DNA from: a virus
Virus record (IMG/VR): IMGVR_UViG_3300028025_001730
Location: 1-31,742 of that record
Strand: one strand, 5' to 3'
Length of the DNA stretch: 31,742 bases
The notes beneath the pieces were generated by a model, which was not told the DNA's origin, ran no database searches, and saw only the letters and a list, made by a program, of their open reading frames with translations. A program made the translations under genes and the position numbers. Numbering within the stretch: the stretch's first letter is position 1; each line of letters opens with the position of its first letter. Shown in pieces: positions 13,458-22,866 of this stretch.

Positions 13458-15532
13458 TAAGAACTGAAATCTACATTGAAGATCAATTAATTGATTTGCT
13501 AAAGGATATAGGAACGGATTTCACTTATTCCATTGATGACGTCAAGGATTTTGGGAGCCGTAATACTTCGTTTAGTAGAACTATTTCAATCCCTGCGACT
13601 GCAAGAAACAATCAGATTTTCGGTTTTGCTTTTGAGATTAATATGGCTCATGAGCATAATATGGATTTGCCAAATGTGAACACAAATTTTAGTGCAAGTC
13701 AAGCGGCTAAATGCGAAGTGTATATAGATCGTATTCAGATATTTAAGGGCGTGATCAGGATTCTTGAAATGGTCAGCGATAAAGGAGCGACAGAATATCA
13801 ATGTGCGGTTTTTGGAGAGCTTGGCGGATTCATTACAGAGTTAGGGAACAGAAGATTAGAGGATTTAGATTTCAGCGAATATAATCATACTTGGAACGTA
13901 ACATCAATCCAAAATAGCTGGGACACAGTTAACGGATCTGGTTACTTTTATCCGCTAATTGATTATGGGGATGTTTCAACTAATAAGGACGATTTCAGCG
14001 TATATACTTTTAGACCTGCATTATATGTAAAGGAATATATCGAAAAGATATTCGAGGGAACTACTTATTCGCTAAATTGTGATTTCTTTGATACTGCATT
14101 TTTTAAGACTTTAATAATTCCGAATAATAGCCAGGGGATAAGAGGAACGAATGACCGTTTTATTTTAGGAACAAAAACAATCTCGCAAGTATTGTTAAAT
14201 AGCAATACGCCGACTGCTCGAAGTGCGAACCTTCCATTTGATACTACCACGTTATTAAACTTTACTGAAAATGCAGGGAAAAGTATATTCACGTATACAG
14301 ATAGTACAAAAACAGTCAGAACGATTGCTTCTATAACTGGGATTTATCAAACGGATGCGGCTTCCTCAATTACTGCGACTTTGTATATTGCTGGGGTTGC
14401 GGTTCAGGCTTTCACGCAAAATACGTTTTCGGCAAATAATCCTTTCAGCTTTGGTTTTGATATTACCGGGAACATAGCAAACACGAATACAGTACGCATT
14501 GAAATAAGCGTTCCAGTAACTGCCAATACTTATATCGTAACAATATCAAGCGCGAGTATTAACCTTGCTCAGATTACATCCCAGATAGTTGATGTAGCAT
14601 ATAATGGGGTTATATCTATTAACGAGAATTTGCCAAAGGGAATATTTCAGAAAGATTTCTTTTTGTCAATCTGTAAAATGTTCAATCTGTACGTTTTTCA
14701 GGACAACTTGAACGAAAAACAGATAAATATTTCGCCCTACATTGACTTTTATTCCTCATCGGTTACTAATAGTCTGGATTGGTCGCAAAAGATTGATACC
14801 GGATCCGCGATGTCAATTAAGCCGATGTCACAATTAAACGCAAGGTACTATGCTTACAAATACACCCCAGATACGGACTATTATAATGACAACTATCTAA
14901 AAAAGTACGGGCAAAGCTATGGCGATAATTTGTATGATTCGGAGTTTGATTTCGTAAAAGACACGGCTGCAACCCAAATTATCTTTGCACCAAGTGTATT
15001 ATTTCAGCCACAAAATCACGCACATATTGATAAATATTATACAACAATTTTTAAATTGTCAAATAATAATTCGCAAGAAGATCCAATGGATAGCGTTATT
15101 CGTATTTTAATGGCTAAGAAATTAAGTATTGCACATACTTGGCATATTAAAAGCGATGAAACAGGTGGCGGTTCTAATTTAGCAAATTTAAACGTTTACG
15201 GGTATGCGGGACATTTAGACGATCCTATAACACCGACTATTGATATTAATTTCGGAGTTCCAAAGGAATTGCAGTTCCCGGCAACAACTTACCCAACAAA
15301 TAATCTATTCAATACTTATCATTTGCCTTACTTGTTGGAAATTACTGACATGGAATCTAAGCTATTAACCTGCCGGGTTTATTTAACGGCAGTTGACATT
15401 TATAATTTAGATTTTAGCAAATACATTTGGATTAATGGGGTGTTGTTTAGATTAAACAAGGTCACTTCTTATGACCCGACATCATACCGGACAACACAAG
15501 TTGAATTATTAAAAGTTATAAATACAGACTGA
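13454..15532 (+). CDS. Large tail hub / tail-tip protein
   Basis: A 692-aa structural protein. The first 130 residues (IYIEDQLIDLL, then GSRNTSFSRTISIPATARN and VYIDRIQIFKGVIRILEM) resemble the N-terminal part of phage hub proteins that begin with nested beta domains. The middle contains a Thr/Ser-rich insert of about 120 residues (around 255-375), and NLPKGIFQKDFFLSICKMFNLYVFQD follows, a typical hub stretch. I infer a gp27/Tal-like tail tip beside the preceding protein. No lytic domain is evident. It overlaps the tape measure by one base. Confidence 0.6.
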   Translation: MIRTEIYIEDQLIDLLKDIGTDFTYSIDDVKDFGSRNTSFSRTISIPATARNNQIFGFAFEINMAHEHNMDLPNVNTNFSASQAAKCEVYIDRIQIFKGVIRILEMVSDKGATEYQCAVFGELGGFITELGNRRLEDLDFSEYNHTWNVTSIQNSWDTVNGSGYFYPLIDYGDVSTNKDDFSVYTFRPALYVKEYIEKIFEGTTYSLNCDFFDTAFFKTLIIPNNSQGIRGTNDRFILGTKTISQVLLNSNTPTARSANLPFDTTTLLNFTENAGKSIFTYTDSTKTVRTIASITGIYQTDAASSITATLYIAGVAVQAFTQNTFSANNPFSFGFDITGNIANTNTVRIEISVPVTANTYIVTISSASINLAQITSQIVDVAYNGVISINENLPKGIFQKDFFLSICKMFNLYVFQDNLNEKQINISPYIDFYSSSVTNSLDWSQKIDTGSAMSIKPMSQLNARYYAYKYTPDTDYYNDNYLKKYGQSYGDNLYDSEFDFVKDTAATQIIFAPSVLFQPQNHAHIDKYYTTIFKLSNNNSQEDPMDSVIRILMAKKLSIAHTWHIKSDETGGGSNLANLNVYGYAGHLDDPITPTIDINFGVPKELQFPATTYPTNNLFNTYHLPYLLEITDMESKLLTCRVYLTAVDIYNLDFSKYIWINGVLFRLNKVTSYDPTSYRTTQVELLKVINTD

Positions 15533-17811
15533 TGGCTGAGGAAATTATAGGTATAAAAATTACTACGGATGCGGCACAAGCAACCGAGCAGGTTAAGAAG
15601 TTAGATAGTGCCTTTGATTCAACTGATCAATCTGTAAAATCTTTACGTACTCAAATGCGCGAAGCGGCTGCAGATGTTCAGGTGTTATCTGATAAGTTTG
15701 GTGCTACTTCAAAGGAAGCGATTAATGCAGCAAAGAAGGCGGCGGATTTAAAAGATAGGATTGGGGATGCTAAGGCTTTGACTGATGCTTTCAATCCTGA
15801 TGCTAAATTTAAGGCTGTGGCTTCCTCACTGGCTGGTGTTGCTGGGGGTTTTGCTGCGCTCCAGGGCGGCATGGCTTTATTCGGAAAAGAGAATAAGAAC
15901 GTTGAAGCTGCATTATTGAAAGTAAATGCCGCGATGGCTTTATCTCAGGGACTTCAATCAGTTGGGGAGAGCGTGGATTCATTCAAGCAGTTGGGTGCAG
16001 TAATTAAAGCAAGTACGGCATTTCAGACTTTAAACAATGCGGCAACTTCAACGGCTACGACTATTCAAAAAGCCTTTGGGATTGCAACAGTTGAAACAAG
16101 TGTTGGTTTTAATGTTTTAAAGGGTGCGATTATAGCGACTGGAATCGGTGCTTTAGTTGTTGCGCTGGGTTTGGTTATTCAAAACTTTGATAAGATCAGC
16201 AAGTGGATTATGAGCAGTCCGCTTGGTGACTTAGCGCGGGGCGTTGGTAATTTAGTTGAGCAGTTTACGGACTTTATAGGGGTAACAAGTGAGGCGGAAC
16301 GGAACTTAGATAAATTATCCGCTGCCAATAAACGTGCGAATGAAGATATTGAAAACAGAATCAAAATTTTAAAGGCTCAGGGGGGATCTGAAAAAGAGAT
16401 TTATGAATTAAGTAAACAGAGAGTTGAGAATGAATTAAATGATCTAAGAAATTCAAGCAAGGTAAAAGGCGAATTATCAACAGAAGATCAGAAAAAATTC
16501 AGGGATTTAAAAGTTGAGCAATTAGTTTTAACGGCAGAATTTAACAAAAAAAGTGCTGAGGAAGATAAGAAAGCCGCGGAGGAAGCTAAGAAGAAACGTG
16601 ATGAAGCAAACAAGCAGGTTATCGCTGACAAAAAGACTGCCGATAAAATGTTGCTTGATCTGCAGAATGAAAAGGCTTTAGCTGAAATCGGTTCAGAAGA
16701 TGAAAAAGCAAAGAAACAAGCTGAAATAAATAACGATGCCCGAATTGCTGAGATTAATTCTTTAAAAGTTGATATAAAAACTAAGAATGAATTAAAAAAA
16801 GCAAGTGAGGCGACTTACCAATTAGAAATTCAGGCGATTGATGACAAAGTAAAAGAAGATCAAGCAAAGAAGGATCTGAAATTCGAGGAGGATTTACAAG
16901 CTACTTTATCGGAGGCGAGGGTTGCAAAATTCCAAGAGGGAAAGGATAAAGAAATTGCTGCTTTAGATGAAAAACTAAAGGAGGAAACTAAAAAGATTGT
17001 TCAAAATGCTGATTATACCGAAAAGCAAAAAGGGTTATTAATTTCAGCGTTAAGGGATAAATATGGGGCGGAAGTTGCTGGCATTGATGCAAAGTATGTA
17101 AAGCAGGCAGAGGACAATGAAGTAAAACGGTTAGATTCCATTATCAATAATGAAAACCTTTCTTATGCGGCTAGAAAACGAGCTGTAGATGATGCTTTGG
17201 CTTTAAATAAAAAGCTTTATAAAGAGGGTAAAATTGACAGTATAGCGTATTCAAAAACTGAAAAAGAATTAGCCGATGGCAGAATTGAACTCAGTAAAAA
17301 GGAATCAAGTTCCAGAGCCGAAAATGCGCAGAAAATTAGTTCTACATTAAAGAACGTAGCGAAGGCAATCGGAGAGCATACAGTGGCAGGTAAGGCAGCC
17401 GCGATTGCAGCGACTACAATAGATACTTATATGTCAGCAACTGCGGCGTTCAAATCTCTGGCAGGTATTCCGGTTGTAGGTCCTGTGCTTGGAGGTATTG
17501 CGGCAGCAGCAGCAGTTGTGGCAGGGTTAAAAAATGTTAAGTCTATTTTGGCTGTAAAAACTCCTGCAATTCCTGCGGGATCGTCTGAGCCGGGATTTGT
17601 TGATATTCCTTCCCCTGGTGGATCTTTAGGAGGTGGAGGTGCGATGCCTACGATTAACCAAATCACTACACCTGATTTAGGTGGCGGAGATTCAGGCGGT
17701 CAGGTTCGTGCTTCAGGAGATACGGTAATAAGAGCCTACGTAGTGGAAAGCGATATAACGGACAGTCAAAGCAGGATGCAAGAGATTGAAAACAGAGCAA
17801 GGTTTGATTAA
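15532..17811 (+). CDS. Tape measure protein
   Basis: A 759-aa tail-length ruler. It starts with the usual IGIKITTDAAQATEQVKKLD heptad region. It has a hydrophobic stretch at about 190-225 (IIATGIGALVVALGLVI), a long Lys/Glu/Ala coiled coil at about 260-620 and a second apolar segment at about 640-690 (VAGKAAAIAATTI, VVGPVLGGIAAAAAVVAGL). A Gly-rich C-terminus follows. At the common rule of about 0.15 nm per residue the tail would be near 115 nm. It ends the tail module and precedes the head genes. Confidence 0.9.
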   Translation: MAEEIIGIKITTDAAQATEQVKKLDSAFDSTDQSVKSLRTQMREAAADVQVLSDKFGATSKEAINAAKKAADLKDRIGDAKALTDAFNPDAKFKAVASSLAGVAGGFAALQGGMALFGKENKNVEAALLKVNAAMALSQGLQSVGESVDSFKQLGAVIKASTAFQTLNNAATSTATTIQKAFGIATVETSVGFNVLKGAIIATGIGALVVALGLVIQNFDKISKWIMSSPLGDLARGVGNLVEQFTDFIGVTSEAERNLDKLSAANKRANEDIENRIKILKAQGGSEKEIYELSKQRVENELNDLRNSSKVKGELSTEDQKKFRDLKVEQLVLTAEFNKKSAEEDKKAAEEAKKKRDEANKQVIADKKTADKMLLDLQNEKALAEIGSEDEKAKKQAEINNDARIAEINSLKVDIKTKNELKKASEATYQLEIQAIDDKVKEDQAKKDLKFEEDLQATLSEARVAKFQEGKDKEIAALDEKLKEETKKIVQNADYTEKQKGLLISALRDKYGAEVAGIDAKYVKQAEDNEVKRLDSIINNENLSYAARKRAVDDALALNKKLYKEGKIDSIAYSKTEKELADGRIELSKKESSSRAENAQKISSTLKNVAKAIGEHTVAGKAAAIAATTIDTYMSATAAFKSLAGIPVVGPVLGGIAAAAAVVAGLKNVKSILAVKTPAIPAGSSEPGFVDIPSPGGSLGGGGAMPTINQITTPDLGGGDSGGQVRASGDTVIRAYVVESDITDSQSRMQEIENRARFD

Positions 17812-17839
17812 ATGATAAATTTTTAAATAAAAGCTATTT

Positions 17840-18439
17840 ATGAACATGAATACAGAGATACCAATATACATGCTTGACATTACGGATAGCATTGATGATG
17901 ATTCACAAGTGGATTTTATCTCATTAGTAGATCGCCCAGCTATACAAAGGAATTGGAACGCATTTAATAAAACTCAAAAATTTGAAGTCACGAATGAAGA
18001 TCGCCGTATCATTTCTGGTGCTATTATGTTGGCTGATACGCCTATTTTTAGATCTGATAATACTTATGGTGATTATTATGTGGCTTTTACTGCGGAGACT
18101 ATTATTAAAATCGTACAGAAATTTTTCAAAAAAGGATTCCAAAGCAACGTGAATTTAATGCATAATTCAAGTCAACAATTTGAGGGTGTTACCTTATTTG
18201 AGAGTTTTATTTCAGATCCTTCGCGTGGCATTATGCCTATGAAAGGATTTGAGGATGCACCGGAGGGTAGTTGGTTCGGTTCAATGATTGTAGAAAACGA
18301 TGAGGCATGGGCAAAAGTTAAAAGTGGTGAGATTATGGGGTTCAGCGTTGAGGGATTATTTCAATACAAACCAAAGGAAGTAAAACAAGCAGGCTCATTG
18401 ATGGATGAAATCAAAAAAATATTGTCACAAGTTAAGTGA
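17840..18439 (+). CDS. XkdF-like prohead protease
   Basis: A 199-aa serine protease of the XkdF / Peptidase_S78_2 kind. Diagnostic patterns are DFISLVDRPAIQ (25-36), FEVTNEDRRIISGAIMLAD (48-66), VNLMHN with the likely catalytic His108, and GEIMGFSVEGLF with the likely nucleophile Ser169. Family members cleave scaffold and capsid precursors in the prohead. It is followed at once by the scaffold-like gene and the major capsid gene, the standard order. The ATG at 17840 is used; another lies two codons later. Confidence 0.85.
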   Translation: MNMNTEIPIYMLDITDSIDDDSQVDFISLVDRPAIQRNWNAFNKTQKFEVTNEDRRIISGAIMLADTPIFRSDNTYGDYYVAFTAETIIKIVQKFFKKGFQSNVNLMHNSSQQFEGVTLFESFISDPSRGIMPMKGFEDAPEGSWFGSMIVENDEAWAKVKSGEIMGFSVEGLFQYKPKEVKQAGSLMDEIKKILSQVK

Positions 18440-18474
18440 TAAAGATTCAATTATTAACTATTTAAAGAAAAAGT

Positions 18475-19050
18475 ATGAACGCACAAGAAGCAATTTTTAA
18501 AATCAAATCTTTGTTCGATGATAACATTGCTCCGATTGAAGCTGAAGCAGCTCCGATTGAAGAAACAAAGATGGAGATGTATGAGTATTCATTAATGGAT
18601 GGCACTAAAGTTGAGATTTCAGAATTAGAGATCGGCGGAATGGTTACTCTTGAAGGCAACCCGGCACCGGTTGGAGATCATGAATTAATGGATGGAACTC
18701 AAATAACTTTAGACGATAACGGAATAATCACCGCGATTAAAGCTAAGGTAGTTGAGGCAAGTCCAGAGGTTGATGTTGAAGCTGGTTATAAAAAGAAAAT
18801 GGATGAAATGTCCGAGGCATTTGAGGCAAAGATTGCTGAATTAGTTGAGGCAAATGATGCTAAGATTTCTGAACTTGAAAACAAGGTAAAGCAGGGTTTT
18901 GCTCAGGTAGCTGAATTGATTGAAGTGCTTTCAATCGCTCCGACGGAGGATCCAATCCAAAAACCGAATAGTTTTTCAGAGTTTGTAAAAACGAAAAGCA
19001 TCAAAGAAGAAAGAATTAATAAGTACAGAAACGCAATTTTAAACAAGTAA
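18475..19050 (+). CDS. Scaffolding-like protein
   Basis: A 191-aa acidic protein. Residues 38-85 carry two related units (YSLMDGTKVEI and HELMDGTQITL) with a VTLEGNPAPVGDHE linker, a beta domain that recurs in phage scaffold-region proteins. Residues about 100-150 form a coiled coil (KKMDEMSEAFEAKIAELVEA). The tail is basic. Its position between protease and major capsid supports a role as assembly scaffold, probably cleaved by the protease. A decoration protein is the alternative. Confidence 0.7.
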   Translation: MNAQEAIFKIKSLFDDNIAPIEAEAAPIEETKMEMYEYSLMDGTKVEISELEIGGMVTLEGNPAPVGDHELMDGTQITLDDNGIITAIKAKVVEASPEVDVEAGYKKKMDEMSEAFEAKIAELVEANDAKISELENKVKQGFAQVAELIEVLSIAPTEDPIQKPNSFSEFVKTKSIKEERINKYRNAILNK

Positions 19051-19062
19051 AAATAAAAAACG

Positions 19063-20025
19063 ATGGCATTTGACGTATCAGCTTTAGCAGCATACACAGA
19101 ACAGAACGAAGCCTTATTGGTAACCGATTCAGTTTTAGGCGCAAAAACTGCCGCTTTAATTAAGAGCGCAGGGAACGTAATGATTGGCGTGAAAAGCGCA
19201 GAAACAATCAACATTATGGATACTGATGCAATATTCCAAGCTGGTGGCAGCTGCGGATTTACTGCGTCAGGTTCAACAACTTTCACCCAGAGAACGGTGA
19301 CTGTTGGTAAAATCAAAGTAAACGAGGCACTTTGCCCGAAAGATTTAGAGTCTAAGTATTTACAGAAGGCTTTGCCTACTGGTTCAATGTATGATTCAAT
19401 CCCTTTTGAGCAGGAATTTGCTGATAAGAAAGCAAAAACAATCGCTTCACAGTTGGAAACTGCTTTATGGCAGGGAGATACTGATTCAGCAAACGTAAAC
19501 CTTAACAAGTTTGATGGTTTAGTTAAATTGATCGGTGCGGCAACTGGTCCCGTAGCTGCAAATAGTGCAACTTATATTGCAACTGCACCAATTAGTACTG
19601 CAACTGGTATCATAGCTACAAACGTAGTTTCAATTTTTGATGGTGTTTACAAGGCAATCCCTGCTCAGGTAGTGGCTGCCGATGACATGACAATATTCTG
19701 CGGTCAAGATGTTTTTAGAACGTACACAATAGCATTGAAAAATGCTAATATGTTCAATTATTCTTTTGACGGAAAGGCTGATTCTGAATTTGTATTGCCA
19801 GGAACTCCGATCAAGGTTATCGCTTTGGCAGGATTGAACGGAACGAATAAGATTTATGCTTTGAGAATTAGCAACCTTTTCTTAGGAACGGACTTGCTAA
19901 ATGAGGAAGATAAGTTTGAAATCTTCTACGCAAAGGAAGCAGATCAGGTTCGTTTTGTATCTGAGTTCAAATTGGGTGTGAACGTAGCTTTCCCTGACGA
20001 AATCGTTAAATTCATTTTATCATAA
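19063..20025 (+). CDS. Major capsid protein
   Basis: A 320-aa protein following protease and scaffold. Typical capsid passages are VSALAAYTEQNEALLVTDSV, CGFTASGSTTFTQRTVTVGKI, LCPKDLESKYLQKAL, ASQLETALWQGD and a late AGLNGTNKIYALRISNLFLGTDL. This matches the HK97-fold capsid type seen in Bacteroidota phages (family known by pattern; fold inferred). An intrinsic terminator follows 5 bases after the stop, consistent with a highly expressed gene with its own transcript end. Confidence 0.88.
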   Translation: MAFDVSALAAYTEQNEALLVTDSVLGAKTAALIKSAGNVMIGVKSAETINIMDTDAIFQAGGSCGFTASGSTTFTQRTVTVGKIKVNEALCPKDLESKYLQKALPTGSMYDSIPFEQEFADKKAKTIASQLETALWQGDTDSANVNLNKFDGLVKLIGAATGPVAANSATYIATAPISTATGIIATNVVSIFDGVYKAIPAQVVAADDMTIFCGQDVFRTYTIALKNANMFNYSFDGKADSEFVLPGTPIKVIALAGLNGTNKIYALRISNLFLGTDLLNEEDKFEIFYAKEADQVRFVSEFKLGVNVAFPDEIVKFILS

Positions 20026-20030
20026 TTAAC

Positions 20031-20057
20031 GAGGGTGTAAAAACCCTCTAATTTTTT
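20031..20057 (+). terminator. Rho-independent terminator after the major capsid gene
   Basis: GAGGGT (20031-20036) pairs perfectly with ACCCTC (20043-20048) around gtaaaa. A T-rich tail with six consecutive T follows (20052-20057). Confidence 0.75.
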
Positions 20058-20076
20058 AAATTTAAATTTCAATATT

Positions 20077-20598
20077 ATGCCATGCGCATTAACACAAGGA
20101 TATAGCTTAGATTGTAGAGATAGCTTAGGCGGTATTGTCGAAGTATATTTCACAGAAGCAGCAAACGTAACTACAACAACCGAAGCAAGTGGTGTAATAA
20201 CTGCTTTGACTAAGGCTGCTGGAAAACGGTTCTGGAAATATGCTTTAGTAAAAGACACTTCAATGTTTAACCAGACAATGACTGCTTCTGTTGCAAACGG
20301 AACTGTTTTCTACGGTCAAGAATTGCAGATCATTTTAAATAAGCTACAAACGAATACGAGGAATGAGTTGCTATTATTAGCGCAGAATTCTTTAGTTGCA
20401 GTCGCAAAAGATAGCAACGGAATATATTGGTATCTTGGTAAAACCAGAGGAATTGACATGACTGCAAACGCAGCTTCAACTGGAACTGCACAAGGAGATA
20501 GAAGTGGATTCACTTTGACATTTACGGGATCAGAACCAGCTTTAGCGCCAAGCGTAGCACAAGCTGTTTATTCAGTTTTGGAAACTCCAGGATCTTAG
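20077..20598 (+). CDS. Probable major tail tube protein
   Basis: A 173-aa structural protein between two terminators. It starts MPCALTQGYSLDCRDSLGG, and later has VFYGQELQIILNKLQTNTRNELLLLA and GDRSGFTLTFTGSEPALA. The last phrase, a Thr/Phe-rich strand before a short polar tail, and the small size suit a tail tube subunit. A head decoration protein is possible because the gene sits directly after the capsid. A 5' T/A-rich leader and its own terminator suggest strong, separate expression. Confidence 0.55.
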   Translation: MPCALTQGYSLDCRDSLGGIVEVYFTEAANVTTTTEASGVITALTKAAGKRFWKYALVKDTSMFNQTMTASVANGTVFYGQELQIILNKLQTNTRNELLLLAQNSLVAVAKDSNGIYWYLGKTRGIDMTANAASTGTAQGDRSGFTLTFTGSEPALAPSVAQAVYSVLETPGS

Positions 20599-20626
20599 TT
20601 TAGTTTTTCATTTGGTGTTTGGGGAA

Positions 20627-20658
20627 GCCGTTGATCATTTGGTCAGCGGTTTTTTTTA
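20627..20658 (+). terminator. Rho-independent terminator after the tail tube gene
   Basis: GCCGTTGA (20627-20634) pairs with TCAGCGGT (20643-20650), with two G-T wobbles. A run of nine T (20650-20658) follows. Confidence 0.75.
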
Positions 20659-20694
20659 TTTTGTAATTTTTATATCACTTTGCTATTTAGGTAT

Positions 20695-21069
20695 ATGATA
20701 AGGCTTACAAAGGGACAAACACAAAGCGTAATATTGACTTTAACCGAAAAGCAGTTATTGACTAATCCTAATTATTTATTTGTTTTTACGAATCGTAGCG
20801 CAAATACGGAGATTAAATTTGTCAGGTTAAACAATACAGATGTCAGCATTTATAAAGATCGGTACAATGAATTTAGCTTTGTTACAAATACTAATTTTGC
20901 AACTGCTTTAAATGGTCAATATGATTATGTTATATATGAGCAAGCAAGCACAAGCAATACAAACCCAGCAGGATTAAATGCGTTGGAATCTGGGATAATG
21001 GAATTAGTAGGAACGGCATTTGAATTTACAGAATATGCAACAACAGATACATACAAAATCAGACAATAA
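20695..21069 (+). CDS. Conserved Bacteroidota phage virion protein
   Basis: A 124-aa beta-rich protein. MIRLTKGQTQSVILTLTEKQ, then NPNYLFVFTNRS, DVSIYKDRYNEFSF and QYDYVIYEQ form a pattern I know from structural regions of Bacteroidota phages, where it has no firm function. I use the ATG at 20695; the frame extends to a TTG at 20680, but MIRLTKG is the natural beginning. It abuts the portal gene. A neck or adaptor role is a guess. Confidence 0.65.
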   Translation: MIRLTKGQTQSVILTLTEKQLLTNPNYLFVFTNRSANTEIKFVRLNNTDVSIYKDRYNEFSFVTNTNFATALNGQYDYVIYEQASTSNTNPAGLNALESGIMELVGTAFEFTEYATTDTYKIRQ

Positions 21070-22866
21070 ATGGATCTAAGAGTAGTCACATTTGCAGAGG
21101 CAAGGCAACCAGAATTTAAGGAAAAGAAAGGCGAGGGATATATTCAATACGGAGATCGGAATGATTACCCGAATTATCTTGTTGATCTTTTTAATAAATC
21201 AGCCAAGCATAACGCAATTATAAAAAGCAAAGTACATTATATTTCTGCGAACGGTTGGAAAGGTAGCGAGGCGGCAGAGCCTTTCATTGAGAAAGTCAAT
21301 CGGATGGAGAGCCTCAACGATTTGACAAGAAAGGTTTCTTTGGATGCAGAATTATTCGGAGGTTATTATTTAGAGATTATTTTTTCTTCCACTGGTCAAC
21401 TTTCTGAAATTTGGCATTGCGATTATACCAAGGTAAGGACAAATAAAGACAATACTCAGTTTTGGTACAAGGAGGATTGGAATGATCGAATTGAAAAAGC
21501 ACAAGTTTATCCAGCGTTTAATCCGGCTAATCCTTTCGGGAAGCAGATATTATACGTTAAGGAATATCGCCCAAACATGGGGTTCTATTCTTTGCCGGGT
21601 TACTTTGGTGCGTTAAATTACATAGAATCAGATATTGAGATTTCAAAGCACGTTTTGGGGAACGCTCAGACTGGGTTTTCTGCAAGTAAACTTATCACGT
21701 TACCAAATGGAGATCCTTCCGATGAAGAAAAGCGCAATATTGAGAAACGATTTACAAATAGATTTTCGGGATCCGATGGCAAGAAATTCATTTTAGCGTT
21801 CGTAACTGATAGTGCGAGAAAGCCAATAGTTGACGACCTGGGGACTTCCGATATTACTAAAGAGGATTTCGGGCGTGTAGATTCATTAATTCAAACTAAT
21901 ATTTTCAGCGGTCATCAAATTACAACGCCTTCGATCTTTGGTATTGCGGAAGCTGGGAAACTGGGTTCACGTTCTGAGATGCGTGATGGTTATGAGATTT
22001 TCAAAAATACGTATGTAAATAGTAAGCAAATGCACCTTGAAAGTGTGTTTAATATGCTTTTTAAATATCGCGGGATTGCAGAGCCTGAATTAAGCATCAT
22101 CCCGACAGAGCCTATCGGTTTTGAGTTCACAGAAAACCTACTGAAAGAAATAGCACCTAAAGAGTGGTTACTTGAAAAGGCAGGTATTGACATCAGCAAA
22201 TACGAACCAGCACCTGATACTGTTGCGGTTGTTCAATCAGAGCGATTTGCAGACGATTTCAGCGCGTTTTTTGAGTTTGGTGAAGCAAAGCAAGGGTTTA
22301 ATGTTTGGAAGCAACGAGCGCGCTTTGATGATGATTTAGAGCATCAAATGTTTGCCGAGGTTAGTCAGTTACAGGCAAATGTTTTGGACTTAATGTCAAA
22401 GGATAAGCGGATTACTGCCGAGGTTTTGGCTACAACTTTAGATCAGAATGTTGAAACTATTAATTTGGTCATAAAATCGCTTGTTGATAGTGGCTATATT
22501 CAAGTAAATGAGTACGTAATCGGGCAGGGCATTGATGAAAACACAATCACAGAGCATATATTAACCGAGCCGTTGAATGACATTTTAGTAAAAATTAAGC
22601 CTCAAACAAAGGAAATTTTGATTCGTTATTCCTACGAATGGAAAGCAGGGTTCAATAATCGTGATAAAAAAACAAGCAGACCGTTTTGTGTTGCTTTATT
22701 GGAAGCTGATAAAATGTACTCCAGATCAGAGATTGAAAGCATCAGCGCAAGGTTAGGATATTCGGTTTGGGATCGCCGGGGCGGTTGGTATACAGAGCCG
22801 GGAACTCAAATCCACAGTCCGAGCTGCAGACATCAATGGGTATCTAATATTGTAACAAGAAGATGA
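21070..22866 (+). CDS. Portal protein fused to winged-helix and C-terminal capsid domain
   Basis: A 598-aa protein. Residues 1 to about 400 are a portal: GEGYIQYGDRNDYPNYLVDLFNKS at the start, KVSLDAELFGGYYLEI, then GHQITTPSIFGIAEAGKLGSRSEM and the terminal helix. Residues about 430-481 read as a winged helix-turn-helix (ITAEVLATTLDQNVETINLVIKSL, DSGYIQV). Residues about 519-598 hold a conserved tail with TSRPFCVALL and CRHQW (586-590), similar to MuF-like head morphogenesis ends. The portal is the DNA-entry dodecamer; the added domains may bind DNA or scaffold. It lies downstream of the capsid gene, which is not the usual order. Confidence 0.82.
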   Translation: MDLRVVTFAEARQPEFKEKKGEGYIQYGDRNDYPNYLVDLFNKSAKHNAIIKSKVHYISANGWKGSEAAEPFIEKVNRMESLNDLTRKVSLDAELFGGYYLEIIFSSTGQLSEIWHCDYTKVRTNKDNTQFWYKEDWNDRIEKAQVYPAFNPANPFGKQILYVKEYRPNMGFYSLPGYFGALNYIESDIEISKHVLGNAQTGFSASKLITLPNGDPSDEEKRNIEKRFTNRFSGSDGKKFILAFVTDSARKPIVDDLGTSDITKEDFGRVDSLIQTNIFSGHQITTPSIFGIAEAGKLGSRSEMRDGYEIFKNTYVNSKQMHLESVFNMLFKYRGIAEPELSIIPTEPIGFEFTENLLKEIAPKEWLLEKAGIDISKYEPAPDTVAVVQSERFADDFSAFFEFGEAKQGFNVWKQRARFDDDLEHQMFAEVSQLQANVLDLMSKDKRITAEVLATTLDQNVETINLVIKSLVDSGYIQVNEYVIGQGIDENTITEHILTEPLNDILVKIKPQTKEILIRYSYEWKAGFNNRDKKTSRPFCVALLEADKMYSRSEIESISARLGYSVWDRRGGWYTEPGTQIHSPSCRHQWVSNIVTRR

